NCBI GenBank assembly: GCA_965207335.1
Contig: OZ242267.1
Location: 434,001-498,000, forward strand
Length of the DNA: 64,000 nt
Direction of reading: 5' to 3'
Source of the DNA: G965207335 sp965207335
GTDB lineage: Bacteria > Pseudomonadota > Gammaproteobacteria > PS1 > Pseudothioglobaceae
Shown here: piece by piece, positions 1 to 8,900 of the stretch
Layout: each line of letters begins with the position of its first letter
Numbering within the stretch: position 1 is the stretch's first letter
Translations under genes and position numbers: made by a program
The notes under the pieces: generated by a model
The model's input: the letters and a program-made list of their open reading frames with translations, nothing else
Databases searched by the model: none
Told to the model about the DNA's origin: nothing

Positions 1-341
1 TCTTTCAATGTTTCAATGTATTGATCTTGGCTTTTTATGTGTTTTTCTTGGCTTTCAACTAATTTTGAGTTATTACCAGTATTAATAATAGTATTAGAGC
101 CAACAATATTAAAACTATCGCCTATTTGGTTTATTTCTATTTCTATTTTTATTTTTTCTAATTGACTTTTAAGATTAGGGTCATTTTCTAGTAATTCTGT
201 TAACTCTTTTTCAAACTCAGGCTTATTATTTTTAAATTTTTCTCTTAATTGCTCAAACTTATCAGCCAATAAAAGTTTAACAGCATCATAACCAGCACCC
301 CCAATTATTGCAGTTCCAATAACATATAGTAGTTCTTCCAT
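1..341 (-). CDS. Partial gene, unrecognised protein (3' end outside window)
   Basis: An open frame of 113 codons starts at an ATG preceded by a good ribosome binding site (TTTTGGAGCAATAATG) and runs off the left edge. The product begins MEELLYVIGTAIIGGAG, a short hydrophobic, glycine-containing segment. A charged helical stretch rich in Glu and Lys follows, then a short Asn/Gly/Ile segment (IGDSFNIVGSNTIINTG) that looks like beta-strand turns, then another charged stretch. I do not recognise a family. The hydrophobic start could be a membrane anchor. Gene-ness rests on the RBS, the open frame and normal codon use for this DNA; the function is unknown. Confidence 0.6.
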   Translation of the reverse strand, partial: MEELLYVIGTAIIGGAGYDAVKLLLADKFEQLREKFKNNKPEFEKELTELLENDPNLKSQLEKIKIEIEINQIGDSFNIVGSNTIINTGNNSKLVESQEKHIKSQDQYIETLK

Positions 342-363
342 TATTGCTCCAAAATATTATTAA

Positions 364-505
364 TTGCATAACAATAAAAAACAACTCTTATACAGTAACT
401 TAACAAGTTTTTTATTTAAAAAAATTATTTAACTTATATTTTATACTAAGCTAAAAATATGCACCAAAAAATATTATGCACATAATTCCTTTAAACCCCT
501 AATTT
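364..505. repeat. Intergenic repeat, two adjacent partial copies
   Basis: The gap between the partial gene and pyrF holds two pieces of the dispersed intergenic family. The left piece (364-446) shares the TTAACAAGTTTTT / TTATTTAAC(T)TATATTTTAT pattern with 1412-1480 and 54711-54760. The right piece (449-505) shares the GCACC...AAAAA...CACATAAT pattern with 17325-17377 and 44172-44215. Alignments were made by eye. Confidence 0.5.
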
Positions 506-526
506 TATACCTTAAATACGGTGGGT

Positions 527-1237
527 TTATTTAAAAATATCAGTAATAATTTTTTGAATATTAGTAGCTGCTAAATAAGGATTATCAGCATTTTTAATAG
601 GTCTGCCTACTACTATATAATCAGAGCCATTTTTAAATGCTGTAGCTACATCAACAACTCGTTTTTGGTCATCATCTACATCATTTATAACAGGACGAAT
701 TCCCGGTGTTAAAAGTATTAATTTATTATCTATAAACTCTCTTAAAAAAGGCACCTCTAAACCAGATGATACTACACCGTCACACCCTGCTTCAAATGCC
801 CTTTTAGCCCTAGATATTACTAAATCTTTGACATTACAACTAAATCCTAAATCAGCTAAATCGCCATCGTCTAAACTAGTCAATGCTGTTACTGCAAGAA
901 TTTTTAGTTTGCCTTTATTTTTAACAGCAGATTCCATAATTTTTTGATTGCCATGTACGGTTGCAAAAGTTGCACCATAATCTGCTAATCTAGCCACAGC
1001 CCTACCTACTGTTTCTGGCACATCAAAGAATTTTAAATCAACAAACACCTTTTTGTCATTATCAAGCAACCAAGTTAATAAATTAAAATACTCGCCTGTC
1101 ATTAACAATTCTAATCCAATTTTGTAAAAATTTACACTATTGCCTAGCACTGCAGTTAATTGTTTAGCAGAAGCAATATCAGGTACATCTAATGCAAAAA
1201 CTAATCTGTCTTTTGTTAATATGTTTTTAGTATTCAT
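527..1237 (-). CDS. pyrF: Orotidine 5'-phosphate decarboxylase
   Basis: This cytoplasmic enzyme decarboxylates OMP to UMP, the last step of de novo pyrimidine synthesis. The 236-residue length is typical of bacterial PyrF. The N-terminal strand reads LVFALDVPD, and the catalytic Asp-Lys-Asp segment appears as VFVDLKFFDVPETV near residue 66. The phosphate-binding end reads LLTPGIRP and then YIVVGRPI near the C-terminus. The gene stands alone, with repeat-containing gaps on both sides. Identification is secure. Confidence 0.96.
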   Translation of the reverse strand: MNTKNILTKDRLVFALDVPDIASAKQLTAVLGNSVNFYKIGLELLMTGEYFNLLTWLLDNDKKVFVDLKFFDVPETVGRAVARLADYGATFATVHGNQKIMESAVKNKGKLKILAVTALTSLDDGDLADLGFSCNVKDLVISRAKRAFEAGCDGVVSSGLEVPFLREFIDNKLILLTPGIRPVINDVDDDQKRVVDVATAFKNGSDYIVVGRPIKNADNPYLAATNIQKIITDIFK

Positions 1238-1611
1238 AATTTATGATAAAAATAGAATAAATCTAATTTTAGCTTTGTAAGTACTGTTTTTTATGTTTTT
1301 AAAAGCTAAAAAATTACAAAACTAATATCATTGTACAGAGGTATTTATGTGTGTAGTACTACTTTTTTAACTACGCTATTTTTTTTGCACAAATAAATAA
1401 ATATTATAAAGTAGTTTAACAAATATTTTGTTTAAGTTAATTATTTAACTCATTGTTTAACCTTAACTTATATTTTATTATAAACACATATATAAGGGTA
1501 AAATATTTTATATACAACCCCAAAATCCTAGCATAATCTCTTAATGGAATAGCTTTACTTAAAGGTTGTACTTTTATAAACCGCAAAATATTATTCATAC
1601 ATAAATAAAAT
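1238..1611. other. Long gap between pyrF and the Sel1 gene, mostly repeat
   Basis: This stretch is over 300 bases and very AT-rich. Its main content is one of the longest copies of the dispersed intergenic repeat (about 1330-1480). A leftward open frame crosses into the end of the Sel1 gene but shows no recognisable domain, so I do not call it. No RNA gene was seen. Confidence 0.5.
1330..1480 (-). repeat. Long copy of the dispersed intergenic repeat
   Basis: The reverse complement of the left part reads AAAAAAGTAGTACTACACAC, then ATAAATACCTCTGTACAATG. It aligns with 17336-17377 and with the reverse complement of 5870-5912. The right part contains the arm ending ATTATTTAAC that is shared with 388-446 and 54711-54760. 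It shows no ORF and is not a perfect hairpin. Confidence 0.55.
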
Positions 1612-1911
1612 TCAAATTCCTGAACCACCAGAATAGCCATTTTCTCTTGCTGATATAATAAGTTGTTTTGATTTGTTAATATCTTTGACAACTCCCTTTG
1701 CTAAGGCATAACAAATAGCCAGATTATATTGTGCTTTAGCATGATTATTGTTTGATGCTTTTTGATAATATTCTAAGGCTAATTTATAATCTTTTTGCAC
1801 TCCAATACCTAAGTCATAAATAACCGCTAACCTATATTGACTCTCAGTATCACCTAAATCAGCCTTTTCTTTAAATTTCTTTAATTTAATTTTCAACATC
1901 CACATCAACAC
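1612..1911 (-). CDS. Small Sel1-repeat (SEL1-like TPR) protein
   Basis: The product carries two Sel1-like repeats: AQYNLAICYALAKGVVKDINKSKQLI and, before it, SQYRLAVIYDLGIGVQKDYKLALEYYQKA. These are helix pairs of about 36 residues that mediate protein contacts. The longest frame starts at a GTG inside the end of the upstream glycine-zipper gene. ATG codons three and five residues in (1905 and 1899) are equally plausible starts. All overlap the upstream stop, so translational coupling is likely. At under 100 residues and without a signal peptide it may be a truncated remnant of a longer Sel1 protein. Confidence 0.6.
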   Translation of the reverse strand: MLMWMLKIKLKKFKEKADLGDTESQYRLAVIYDLGIGVQKDYKLALEYYQKASNNNHAKAQYNLAICYALAKGVVKDINKSKQLIISARENGYSGGSGI

Positions 1912-2413
1912 TTACTATTACTGGAATAGTATTGCCTTTATAAACTTTGTATTCAGAACCATAAGTAAATAATTTTCTATTGTATCTATATGTAACTTCA
2001 TAGTGGCTAAATCTTTTATCGCTTACATTTTTATATCTAGTCTCGCAAACTCTTCTTGTTTCTACACTGGCATTATTATCATCTTGCTCTAACTCGCTAT
2101 CGTGTGCTATAGATGCCCCAAGCAATACCCCTGCTATGGTAGCAGCATCTTTGCCACTTCCTTTACCGAACTGATTACCAATTGCACCACCTATAATACC
2201 GCCTAGTATTTCATTAGTAGCAGAATTATTTTTTCGTGCTTTTTTTCTGTATTCTTGACGATAGCAGTATTTATACGGCTCACTTGTTTGATAATCTTTG
2301 TAAATCTTTTTAACACTAGATATAGTAGCAGTATCATTATAAGAGCCTGCTATGACAAAGTTAAATACAAACATTGTTGATATTAAAGTAAATATTTTTG
2401 TATACAACCTCAT
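1886..2413 (-). CDS. Glycine-zipper 2TM envelope protein
   Basis: The 175-residue product begins with a hydrophobic signal-like segment ending in FVIAGS. Near residues 68-100 it has a glycine-zipper region (ILGGIIGGAIGNQFGKGSGKDAATIAGVLLGASI) of the kind found in the 17-kDa antigen/glycine-zipper 2TM family. The C-terminal half carries paired Cys (CYRQEYR, VCETRYK) and a Tyr-rich segment. Family members are exported and associate with membranes; their exact role is unclear. The start is supported by the RBS TAAGGAG. It overlaps the Sel1 gene downstream. Confidence 0.75.
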   Translation of the reverse strand: MRLYTKIFTLISTMFVFNFVIAGSYNDTATISSVKKIYKDYQTSEPYKYCYRQEYRKKARKNNSATNEILGGIIGGAIGNQFGKGSGKDAATIAGVLLGASIAHDSELEQDDNNASVETRRVCETRYKNVSDKRFSHYEVTYRYNRKLFTYGSEYKVYKGNTIPVIVSVDVDVEN

Positions 2414-2457
2414 AATAATCTCCTTAACAATAAATCTATATTTTATGCTAAAAAATA

Positions 2458-3207
2458 TTATTTTTTATCTAATTTATTTAATATTTTATTTAATTTTTCT
2501 TCGACTTCATTATCTGTATCTTCGCCCATTTGGTTTAACAATACCCCTATCATCATGTTTAAAAATATAAAGGTTATTAAAAATATAAAGGTTATATAAA
2601 AGATCCAACTTGTAGGATAAACTACCATAGTTTCATACATTACATCAGTCCAGTCTTCAAAGGTGGCAACTCTAAATAATGTTAGTAATGAGTTATGAAT
2701 ATTACCCCATAAGTCAAAATTTATATCGTGAAATAGCAAGCTACCTATATTGGCATATATATAAAAAATAATAAACATTAATAGAGTAATATAAGATATT
2801 TTTCTTAAAGATCCAAACAGTGCATTAATTAAATTTCTTAACTCTGGTACAAGTGATATTAATCGTAGTACTCTAAATATTCTTAATAGTCTAATAATTA
2901 ATATGCCTTCACTAAATTCTAACGGTATTATGCTAATAGTAATAACAATAAAATCAAAAACATTCCATCCAGATTTAAAAAATTTATGCCATTTATCTTC
3001 TGCCATAATACGAATAAATACTTCAACAACAAAAATTAATGTAACAATAATATCTATTGCAAATATAATACTTACGACATCTTTATGTATATCGTAAGTA
3101 CGAGCACCTATACTAACGGAGGAAATAATAATAACTACAATAATAAAGAGTTCAAATGTTTTGTTGTTTTTAATTTTTAAAAAAGTATCACTAAATTGAT
3201 CAATCAT
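2458..3207 (-). CDS. Voltage-gated cation channel (BacNav/NaChBac-type ion transporter)
   Basis: This is a six-TM, single-domain channel of the bacterial NaV family, which functions as a tetramer in the inner membrane; 249 residues is slightly short for the family. The S4 voltage sensor reads IIRLLRIFRVLRL, with Arg at about 106, 109, 112 and 115. The pore loop reads TLFRVATFEDWTD, and the S6 helix ends near MMIGVLLNQM. The C-terminal tail is a short acidic/Lys coiled coil (EVEEKLNKILNKL), as in other family members. The filter TFEDWTD has Asp where Na+-selective NavAb (TLESWSM) has Ser and Met, so it may pass Ca2+. The function class is secure; ion selectivity is inference. Confidence 0.9.
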   Translation of the reverse strand: MIDQFSDTFLKIKNNKTFELFIIVVIIISSVSIGARTYDIHKDVVSIIFAIDIIVTLIFVVEVFIRIMAEDKWHKFFKSGWNVFDFIVITISIIPLEFSEGILIIRLLRIFRVLRLISLVPELRNLINALFGSLRKISYITLLMFIIFYIYANIGSLLFHDINFDLWGNIHNSLLTLFRVATFEDWTDVMYETMVVYPTSWIFYITFIFLITFIFLNMMIGVLLNQMGEDTDNEVEEKLNKILNKLDKK

Positions 3208-3309
3208 AATAGTTCATTATTTAATTATTTATAATATTTGATTTTACTGTAAAATCATTCCGTAAATGGTATCTTATAGTATTTGAATTGCATTTTTTAC
3301 TTAAATTAC

Positions 3310-3386
3310 GCCCTTGTAGCTCAGTTGGATAGAGCAACCGCCTCCTAAGCGGTAGGTTATGCGTTCAAATCGCGTCAAGGGCACCA
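3310..3386 (+). tRNA. tRNA-Arg (anticodon CCT)
   Basis: A 77-nt cloverleaf is readable. The acceptor GCCCTTG pairs with CAAGGGC. The D arm is GCTC...GAGC, and the anticodon stem ACCGC/GCGGT encloses the loop CTCCTAA with anticodon CCT. The T arm is ATGCG-TTCAAAT-CGCGT. The discriminator A and an encoded CCA follow. It decodes AGG, and dnaX starts 26 bases downstream. Confidence 0.95.
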
Positions 3387-3411
3387 AAATTAATATATTT
3401 AAACTTTATTT

Positions 3412-4521
3412 ATGAGTGAAAAATATCAAGTTTTAGCTAGAAAGTACAGACCAAAATTATTCTCAGAATTTATTAGTCAAGAGCATACCGTACGGGCATT
3501 AACAAATGCTCTAGACAATAATAGGTTACATCATGCTTTTTTATTTACTGGTACCAGAGGCATAGGGAAAACAACCATAGCCAGAATACTAGCCAAATGT
3601 ATGAATTGTGAACAAAGTATTAGTTCTAAACCTTGTAATTCTTGCTCTAGTTGCAAAGAGATAAATAATAATCAGGCTATAGACTTAATAGAATTTGATG
3701 CTGCATCACATACAGGTGTTAATGATATTAGAGAAATATTAGAAAATTCTCAATATTTACCAAGCAAAAGTCGTTATAAAATATATTTAATTGATGAGGT
3801 ACATATGCTGTCTAAGAGTAGTTTTAATGCATTATTAAAAACCTTAGAAGAGCCACCTAGTCATATTAAATTTTTATTAGCAACAACTGATGCCAAAAAA
3901 TTACCAATTACCGTTTTATCTAGGTGTTTACAATTTAATTTACAAAAAATACCAGTTAAAGCAATACAAGATCAATTAGTTAAAATCCTAATCAAAGAAA
4001 AAATAAAGTTTCAAGACAAAGCATTATTTTATATAGCATCATCAGGAGAAGGCAGTATGCGTGATGCGCTAAGTATTTTAGACCAAGCAATTTCTTATTG
4101 TGCTGGCAATATAACAGAAAAAGAAATTAAATCAATGTTAGGCTTAATAAATCATAATCAAACATTGCAATTACTAGAAAACTTACTAAACAATAAGCCA
4201 CAAGCTGTACTTGATATTAGTGAAAATATATCTCAAAATGGTAATAGTTTCCATACTACTTTAAAAGAATTATTGATTTTATTGCATCAATTATCTATTG
4301 CAAATTTAATACCTGATGCAGATATGAGCGATAATATTATTAATTTAGCACAAAATACCGAACAAGCAAAGTTGCAACTATACTATCAAATTGGTATTGA
4401 TGGCTTAAAATACCTAGATTATGCACCAAATGAGCACATAGGTTTTAATATGGTGCTTATGAGAATGCTCGCCTTTACTAATAATAAAGATAAACCTATA
4501 GAAGAAGAAAAAAAAAACTAA
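3412..4521 (+). CDS. dnaX: DNA polymerase III gamma (short dnaX product)
   Basis: DnaX is the AAA+ clamp-loader ATPase of the replicative polymerase. The zero-frame product of 369 residues has the Walker A motif GTRGIGKT at 47-54, a four-Cys zinc module (CMNCEQ...CNSCSSC) at about 64-80, the DEVH Walker B (YLIDEVHML) and the clamp-loader helical domain. It ends two codons after a run of ten A residues (4508-4517): GAA AAA AAA AAC TAA. This is the layout of the E. coli gamma-producing frameshift site, so the stop is probably real rather than a sequencing error. Confidence 0.93.
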   Translation: MSEKYQVLARKYRPKLFSEFISQEHTVRALTNALDNNRLHHAFLFTGTRGIGKTTIARILAKCMNCEQSISSKPCNSCSSCKEINNNQAIDLIEFDAASHTGVNDIREILENSQYLPSKSRYKIYLIDEVHMLSKSSFNALLKTLEEPPSHIKFLLATTDAKKLPITVLSRCLQFNLQKIPVKAIQDQLVKILIKEKIKFQDKALFYIASSGEGSMRDALSILDQAISYCAGNITEKEIKSMLGLINHNQTLQLLENLLNNKPQAVLDISENISQNGNSFHTTLKELLILLHQLSIANLIPDADMSDNIINLAQNTEQAKLQLYYQIGIDGLKYLDYAPNEHIGFNMVLMRMLAFTNNKDKPIEEEKKN

Positions 4522-4907
4522 CAAATAACAAGCAATGGGAGGAATATTTACTAAATAATAAATTAGTTGGCTCTGGTGCTATATTAATAAAAAATACAAT
4601 ATTTAAAAGTTTTAATAACAATCATTTAGAATTAGTATTAGACAAAAAATTTACTCACATGCTAAATGATAATATTAAAAAAAGTATTAATACTGAATTA
4701 TCCGCATTATTTGGTAAAATAACATTGTCTATAACGATAGCTAATATTAATAATACTCTGTATAAAAAACAACAAAATCTAAAAAAACAGAAAATTATAA
4801 ATATTAAGAACAAATTTTTACAAGATGAGTCATTACAAGAGTTAGAAAAAATATTTAATAGTAAAACTAATATTGCAACAATAAAAATTAAAAATAATAT
4901 TAAATAA
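3412..4907 (+). CDS. dnaX: DNA polymerase III tau (full-length dnaX product via -1 frameshift)
   Basis: Moving back one base on the ten-A run at 4508-4517 joins the dnaX frame to an open frame that runs to 4907. This gives about 498 residues. The added segment begins KKLTNNKQWEEYL and continues GSGAILIKNTIFKSF and LELVLDKKF. That pattern fits tau domain V, which binds the polymerase alpha subunit. The join agrees with known dnaX expression by ribosomal frameshifting (E. coli) or transcriptional slippage (Thermus). Which mechanism acts here cannot be told from sequence. Confidence 0.82.
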
Positions 4908-4922
4908 TAAGGGGGGTAACCT

Positions 4923-5240
4923 ATGTTTAAAGATATGTCTGATGTAATGAAAAAAGCACAGCAAATGCAACAAAAAATGCAACAAGCACAAGATGCACTA
5001 AAAGCAGAATCAACAACGGGAATATCTGGTGCTGGCTTAGTTGCTGTTAATATGAACGGTACTTATGAAGCAAAAAGTGTGACTATTGATGATAGCGCTA
5101 TGGATGACAAGGAAATGCTTGAAGATTTAATAACTGCGGCTATTAATGATGCTAATAAAAAAATACAAGCTAAAAACACCAAATCTATGCAAAACTTAAC
5201 CGGCGGTATATTACCAAATGACTTTAAGATGCCTTTTTAA
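4923..5240 (+). CDS. ybaB: Nucleoid-associated protein YbaB/EbfC
   Basis: This 105-residue DNA-binding protein follows dnaX in the classic dnaX-ybaB-recR order. The N-terminal helix is rich in Gln/Met/Lys (MKKAQQMQQKMQQAQDAL), followed by GAGLVAVNMNGTYE and the C-terminal NLTGGILPNDFKMPF, all typical of the family. It forms dimers and bends DNA. A very strong ribosome binding site (AAGGGGGGTAACCTATG) suggests high expression. Confidence 0.95.
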   Translation: MFKDMSDVMKKAQQMQQKMQQAQDALKAESTTGISGAGLVAVNMNGTYEAKSVTIDDSAMDDKEMLEDLITAAINDANKKIQAKNTKSMQNLTGGILPNDFKMPF

Positions 5241-5273
5241 AAACTTTGCATAATCTGTACAATAAATAAAAAT

Positions 5274-5864
5274 ATGCTTAAAAATCTTAACCAAGCGTTT
5301 ACCAAACTACCAGGTGTTGGTGCTAAAACAGCACAAAGATTTATTTATTACCTACTAGAAAATAATAAAAAAGCTGGTATAGATTTAGGGCATGCCTTGA
5401 TTGATACTATGAATAACATTAAAGAATGTGCTAAGTGTCGCTATTTGACTGGTGATGATATTTGTCATATTTGTGCTAATGATAATAGAAGTCAAAATAC
5501 ACTATGTATAGTAGAAACATCAAAAGATGTTGATATAATAGAACAAACTCAAAGTTACAATGGTTTATATTTTGTCTTAAATGGTTATTTATCACCAATT
5601 GACAATATTGGGGCAGAAGACTTAGGGATTGATATTATTAACGATATAGTTAAAGAAAAGAAAATAACAGAGGTTATACTGGCTACAAATACTACCATAG
5701 AAGGAGAGATAACTGCTTATTATGTTAATAATATTATTAAAAAATATAATATTAAAATAACTCAACTAGCCCATGGAATACCACTAGGTGGAGAGCTAGA
5801 ATATTCTGATATAAATACTATATCTCGTGCTATTACAGATAGAAAAGAATTAATAAAGAATTAA
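5274..5864 (+). CDS. recR: Recombination protein RecR
   Basis: RecR loads RecA at gaps together with RecO and RecF. The 196-residue product has the N-terminal helix-hairpin-helix (FTKLPGVGAKTAQRF), a four-Cys zinc finger (CAKCRYLTGDDICHIC) near residue 53, a TOPRIM domain starting CIVETSKDVDIIE, and the Walker-like C-terminal segment AHGIPLGGELEYSD. It is the last gene of the dnaX-ybaB-recR group. Confidence 0.96.
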   Translation: MLKNLNQAFTKLPGVGAKTAQRFIYYLLENNKKAGIDLGHALIDTMNNIKECAKCRYLTGDDICHICANDNRSQNTLCIVETSKDVDIIEQTQSYNGLYFVLNGYLSPIDNIGAEDLGIDIINDIVKEKKITEVILATNTTIEGEITAYYVNNIIKKYNIKITQLAHGIPLGGELEYSDINTISRAITDRKELIKN

Positions 5865-5869
5865 ACAAC

Positions 5870-5950
5870 TATATAAGGAAATTTACATACAGTACTGCTT
5901 TTTTAAATATACTGTTTTTTTGTATAAATAAGCAATTCTTTTAATCAATT
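5870..5950 (-). repeat. Copy of the dispersed intergenic repeat
   Basis: It lies between the convergent recR and adhesin genes. Its reverse complement contains AAAAAAGCAGTACTGTATG, then TAAATTTCCTTATATA. These align with 17336-17377 and with the reverse complement of 1330-1375. The adjoining TTATTTATACAAAAAA is also shared with the copy at 54646-54760. Confidence 0.5.
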
Positions 5951-5997
5951 AAATAATAGTCTAAGTATAATTATAACTTATGAGGTATTAAATTTAG

Positions 5998-8900
5998 TTA
6001 TGTTACAGCTGAGTCATCGTAGATTAGAGTAAAGGCATTGCTAGTGTTTTCATTACCATAACCTGATGATATTATATTCAAAGTGGTTAGAGTATTTTCG
6101 TTAATAATATCTTGTATTTGTACACTCCAGTTGCCATTGCTATCTATATTAGTAGCTATTGATTTATTATTACTAGCATTTAAAACAATAATATTTTCTC
6201 CAATAGCACTAGTTCCTAATATTGTTGGTGTATTTGAAGCCACAAAATTACCATCTATATTATTATCATCGCCTAGCAAAGATATAATTCCTGTATTATT
6301 TTCCAGTAATATTTCTACATTATGAATATAATTAGTTTTATTACCAATAGCATCTTGTGCTACTAAGATAATTTCGTAATTACCATTTTGTAGTTCGTTA
6401 TTTTTTTGCCCTAACACTTCACCTAAATCAAAACTTGCTTGCTCATTATTTTTGTTGACACTAGGATTATTTATAGCAAGAGAAATGCCATTTAAAGATA
6501 CACTATTAATACTAAGGCTACTAGCAGAATCTTCTAGAACAGCAGTAAAGTCATAATGTTGGTCAATACCGTAGTCTTTTGAAGTAATTAACAAATCTGC
6601 TACAGTATCAGTTGTTAATTCTTTAGTGTTAAGCCCAGTTACTGTAATAGTATCACTTTCATCACTAAGATTTCCAGCTTTATCTTGAATTTGAATACTA
6701 ACTATGTCATTATTACTAAGATTGTTACTAATAAATGACCAACCGCCATTAGTGCCAATTACGCTAATAAATGTATCTATAGTACCAGCATTATCAACTG
6801 TAATTATTGCAAAAGCAGCAGAATCATCATTATTAACTGTGCCTGAAATTATATTACTGTTAATACTAAAACTAGGTTTAGTAGGTACTTGTGTGTCTAT
6901 AACTATTGGAAAATCTACTGTATTTGAAGTATTACCATATTCGTCACGAGCTACTAATTGTATATCTCTTTGACCATCAGTAACACTAGAATCTATTGTC
7001 AATTCCCAAGTACCATCATTAACAACTATTGCACTACCAACATCTGCACCATTTAATATTGCTGTTATAGTAGTATTAATGCTAGCACCTGTGCCATTAA
7101 AAATTGGATTATTAGTATAATCTGGAAAAACAATATTACCAGCATTTAATGATATATTATCTTTAATAATATCAGCAACTGTGTGAACTTGTACGGAAAA
7201 ATCATAAGCCTGAGCAGGAGATGAATTATCAAAAATATCTGTCACAGTTATATCAGCAGTATAAGTATTAGAGTTTGCAAGAGAGTCGCTAATTGTTAAA
7301 CTCCAAACACCAGAATTATTTGTTGTTGTAGTATATGTATTAGCTCCTAAAACAAGGGATATTATTGAATTTGCTTCTGCTGTACCTGTTATCTCTGGGG
7401 TGTCATCAATTGCTAAATTAGCTGTTAATCCTAATGAACCACTAGCAATAGTAATGTCAGTAGCAACATCTGGTGCTATAGTATCAATTGTAAAATTATC
7501 ACTAAAATCTCTTGTTTGATTAGTATTATTATCAGTAGTATTTACAACAATACTATAATCACCGTCAATATATGTTACAAAAGTACCATTTGTATCTGTG
7601 TAATCTGGGGTAAATATGTATATTGCATCTGAGTTTTTAACAGTATCTAAGGTATATACCACTTGGTTGTTGGCATCTGTAATTGATACTTCTATTCTAA
7701 CATTAGTAGGTCCTTCTATAGCAAAATCTGGAGTGTTATCATTACCTGCACTTTGTATTTCAAATGTTATTTGATTAACATTTAAGGCAATAGAAGGAAT
7801 ATTAATGTCGGTTTCATTACCTGCACCATCTATCTCAACAACTTCAACACTATAACTACCATTACCAAGGAAAATATTAGGTTCAATACTAAAACCCCAT
7901 GTACCATCTGTTTCTATAATTCTAACCGTGCCATCATCTTTGTTAGTATTGATAATAGTATTACTTGAGTCTAATATTTGATAATAAAAATGATTTCCAG
8001 GGGTTTCTCCAGTGCCAGTTATCTCTATACTATCATTGCCAAAAATATCAATAATACTACTAGAATTATTGATAATAAGTCCAGTGGGAGGAGTTGTATC
8101 TACTACAAAGTTTAATATAGATTCATTTGATATAGAGTTTCCAAACACTGCTATGGCACTAATAGCATGACTGCCTTCTGCTAAACCTGACACTTCAGTA
8201 TAAGTCCACATTCCTTGATTATCAGCAGTAATTTCTGCAAAACTAGTTTGTGAATTATCCCTAAATAATCTAACTGTTGCACCAATCTCTGTAATTCCTT
8301 CATAAGTTGGAGTTAAATTCATCGTTTCATTTATCCTAAACCCAGTATCACTATCAGATGATAAGGATATTGATGGAGAATTTATAGTTCCTACTATGCT
8401 TATAGTATCAGTATATGGTACAGATACATTATCAGCATCATCTCTTGCCACAATGCTAATTATATTCTCACCATCTAAAGAGTTAGTATCCAAATCAAAA
8501 GTCCAACTACCAGTCGCTGATACTTCTCTTGTACCTATTAGGGTGCCTTCTATTGATAATTCTATTTGAGATAATGCTTCTGCTGTTCCTTTTAAAATAT
8601 GCACGCCTTTATTTAGTTCTACTAAACTTGCTTCATTACCGTCAAAACCAATTGTAGATACAATGGGAATACTTGGCGAGGTATTATCAACAATAATATT
8701 AATAGTTGTGACACCGCTTATGTTATTACTAATATCTGTGGCTGTAACATTCAAACTATTATTGCCACTTGACAAGGCATTGTTACTAGGTATGCTAAAT
8801 TGCCATACGCCATCACTACTTGCTGTGGTAGTACCAATAACCGTACTACCTAGTGCTACAGATATTGTAGCATTAGCCTCAGCAGAGCCATTAATTGTAG

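Noticed and set aside
1437..1691. Leftward open frame of 84 codons overlapping the Sel1 gene
   Set aside because: It lies partly in the Sel1 coding region in another frame and partly in repeat-rich gap DNA, with no recognisable domain or good ribosome binding site.
4522..4907. Frameshift in dnaX as evidence of a pseudogene
   Set aside because: The stop right after a ten-A run and the conserved tau-like continuation fit the known programmed frameshift better than decay.
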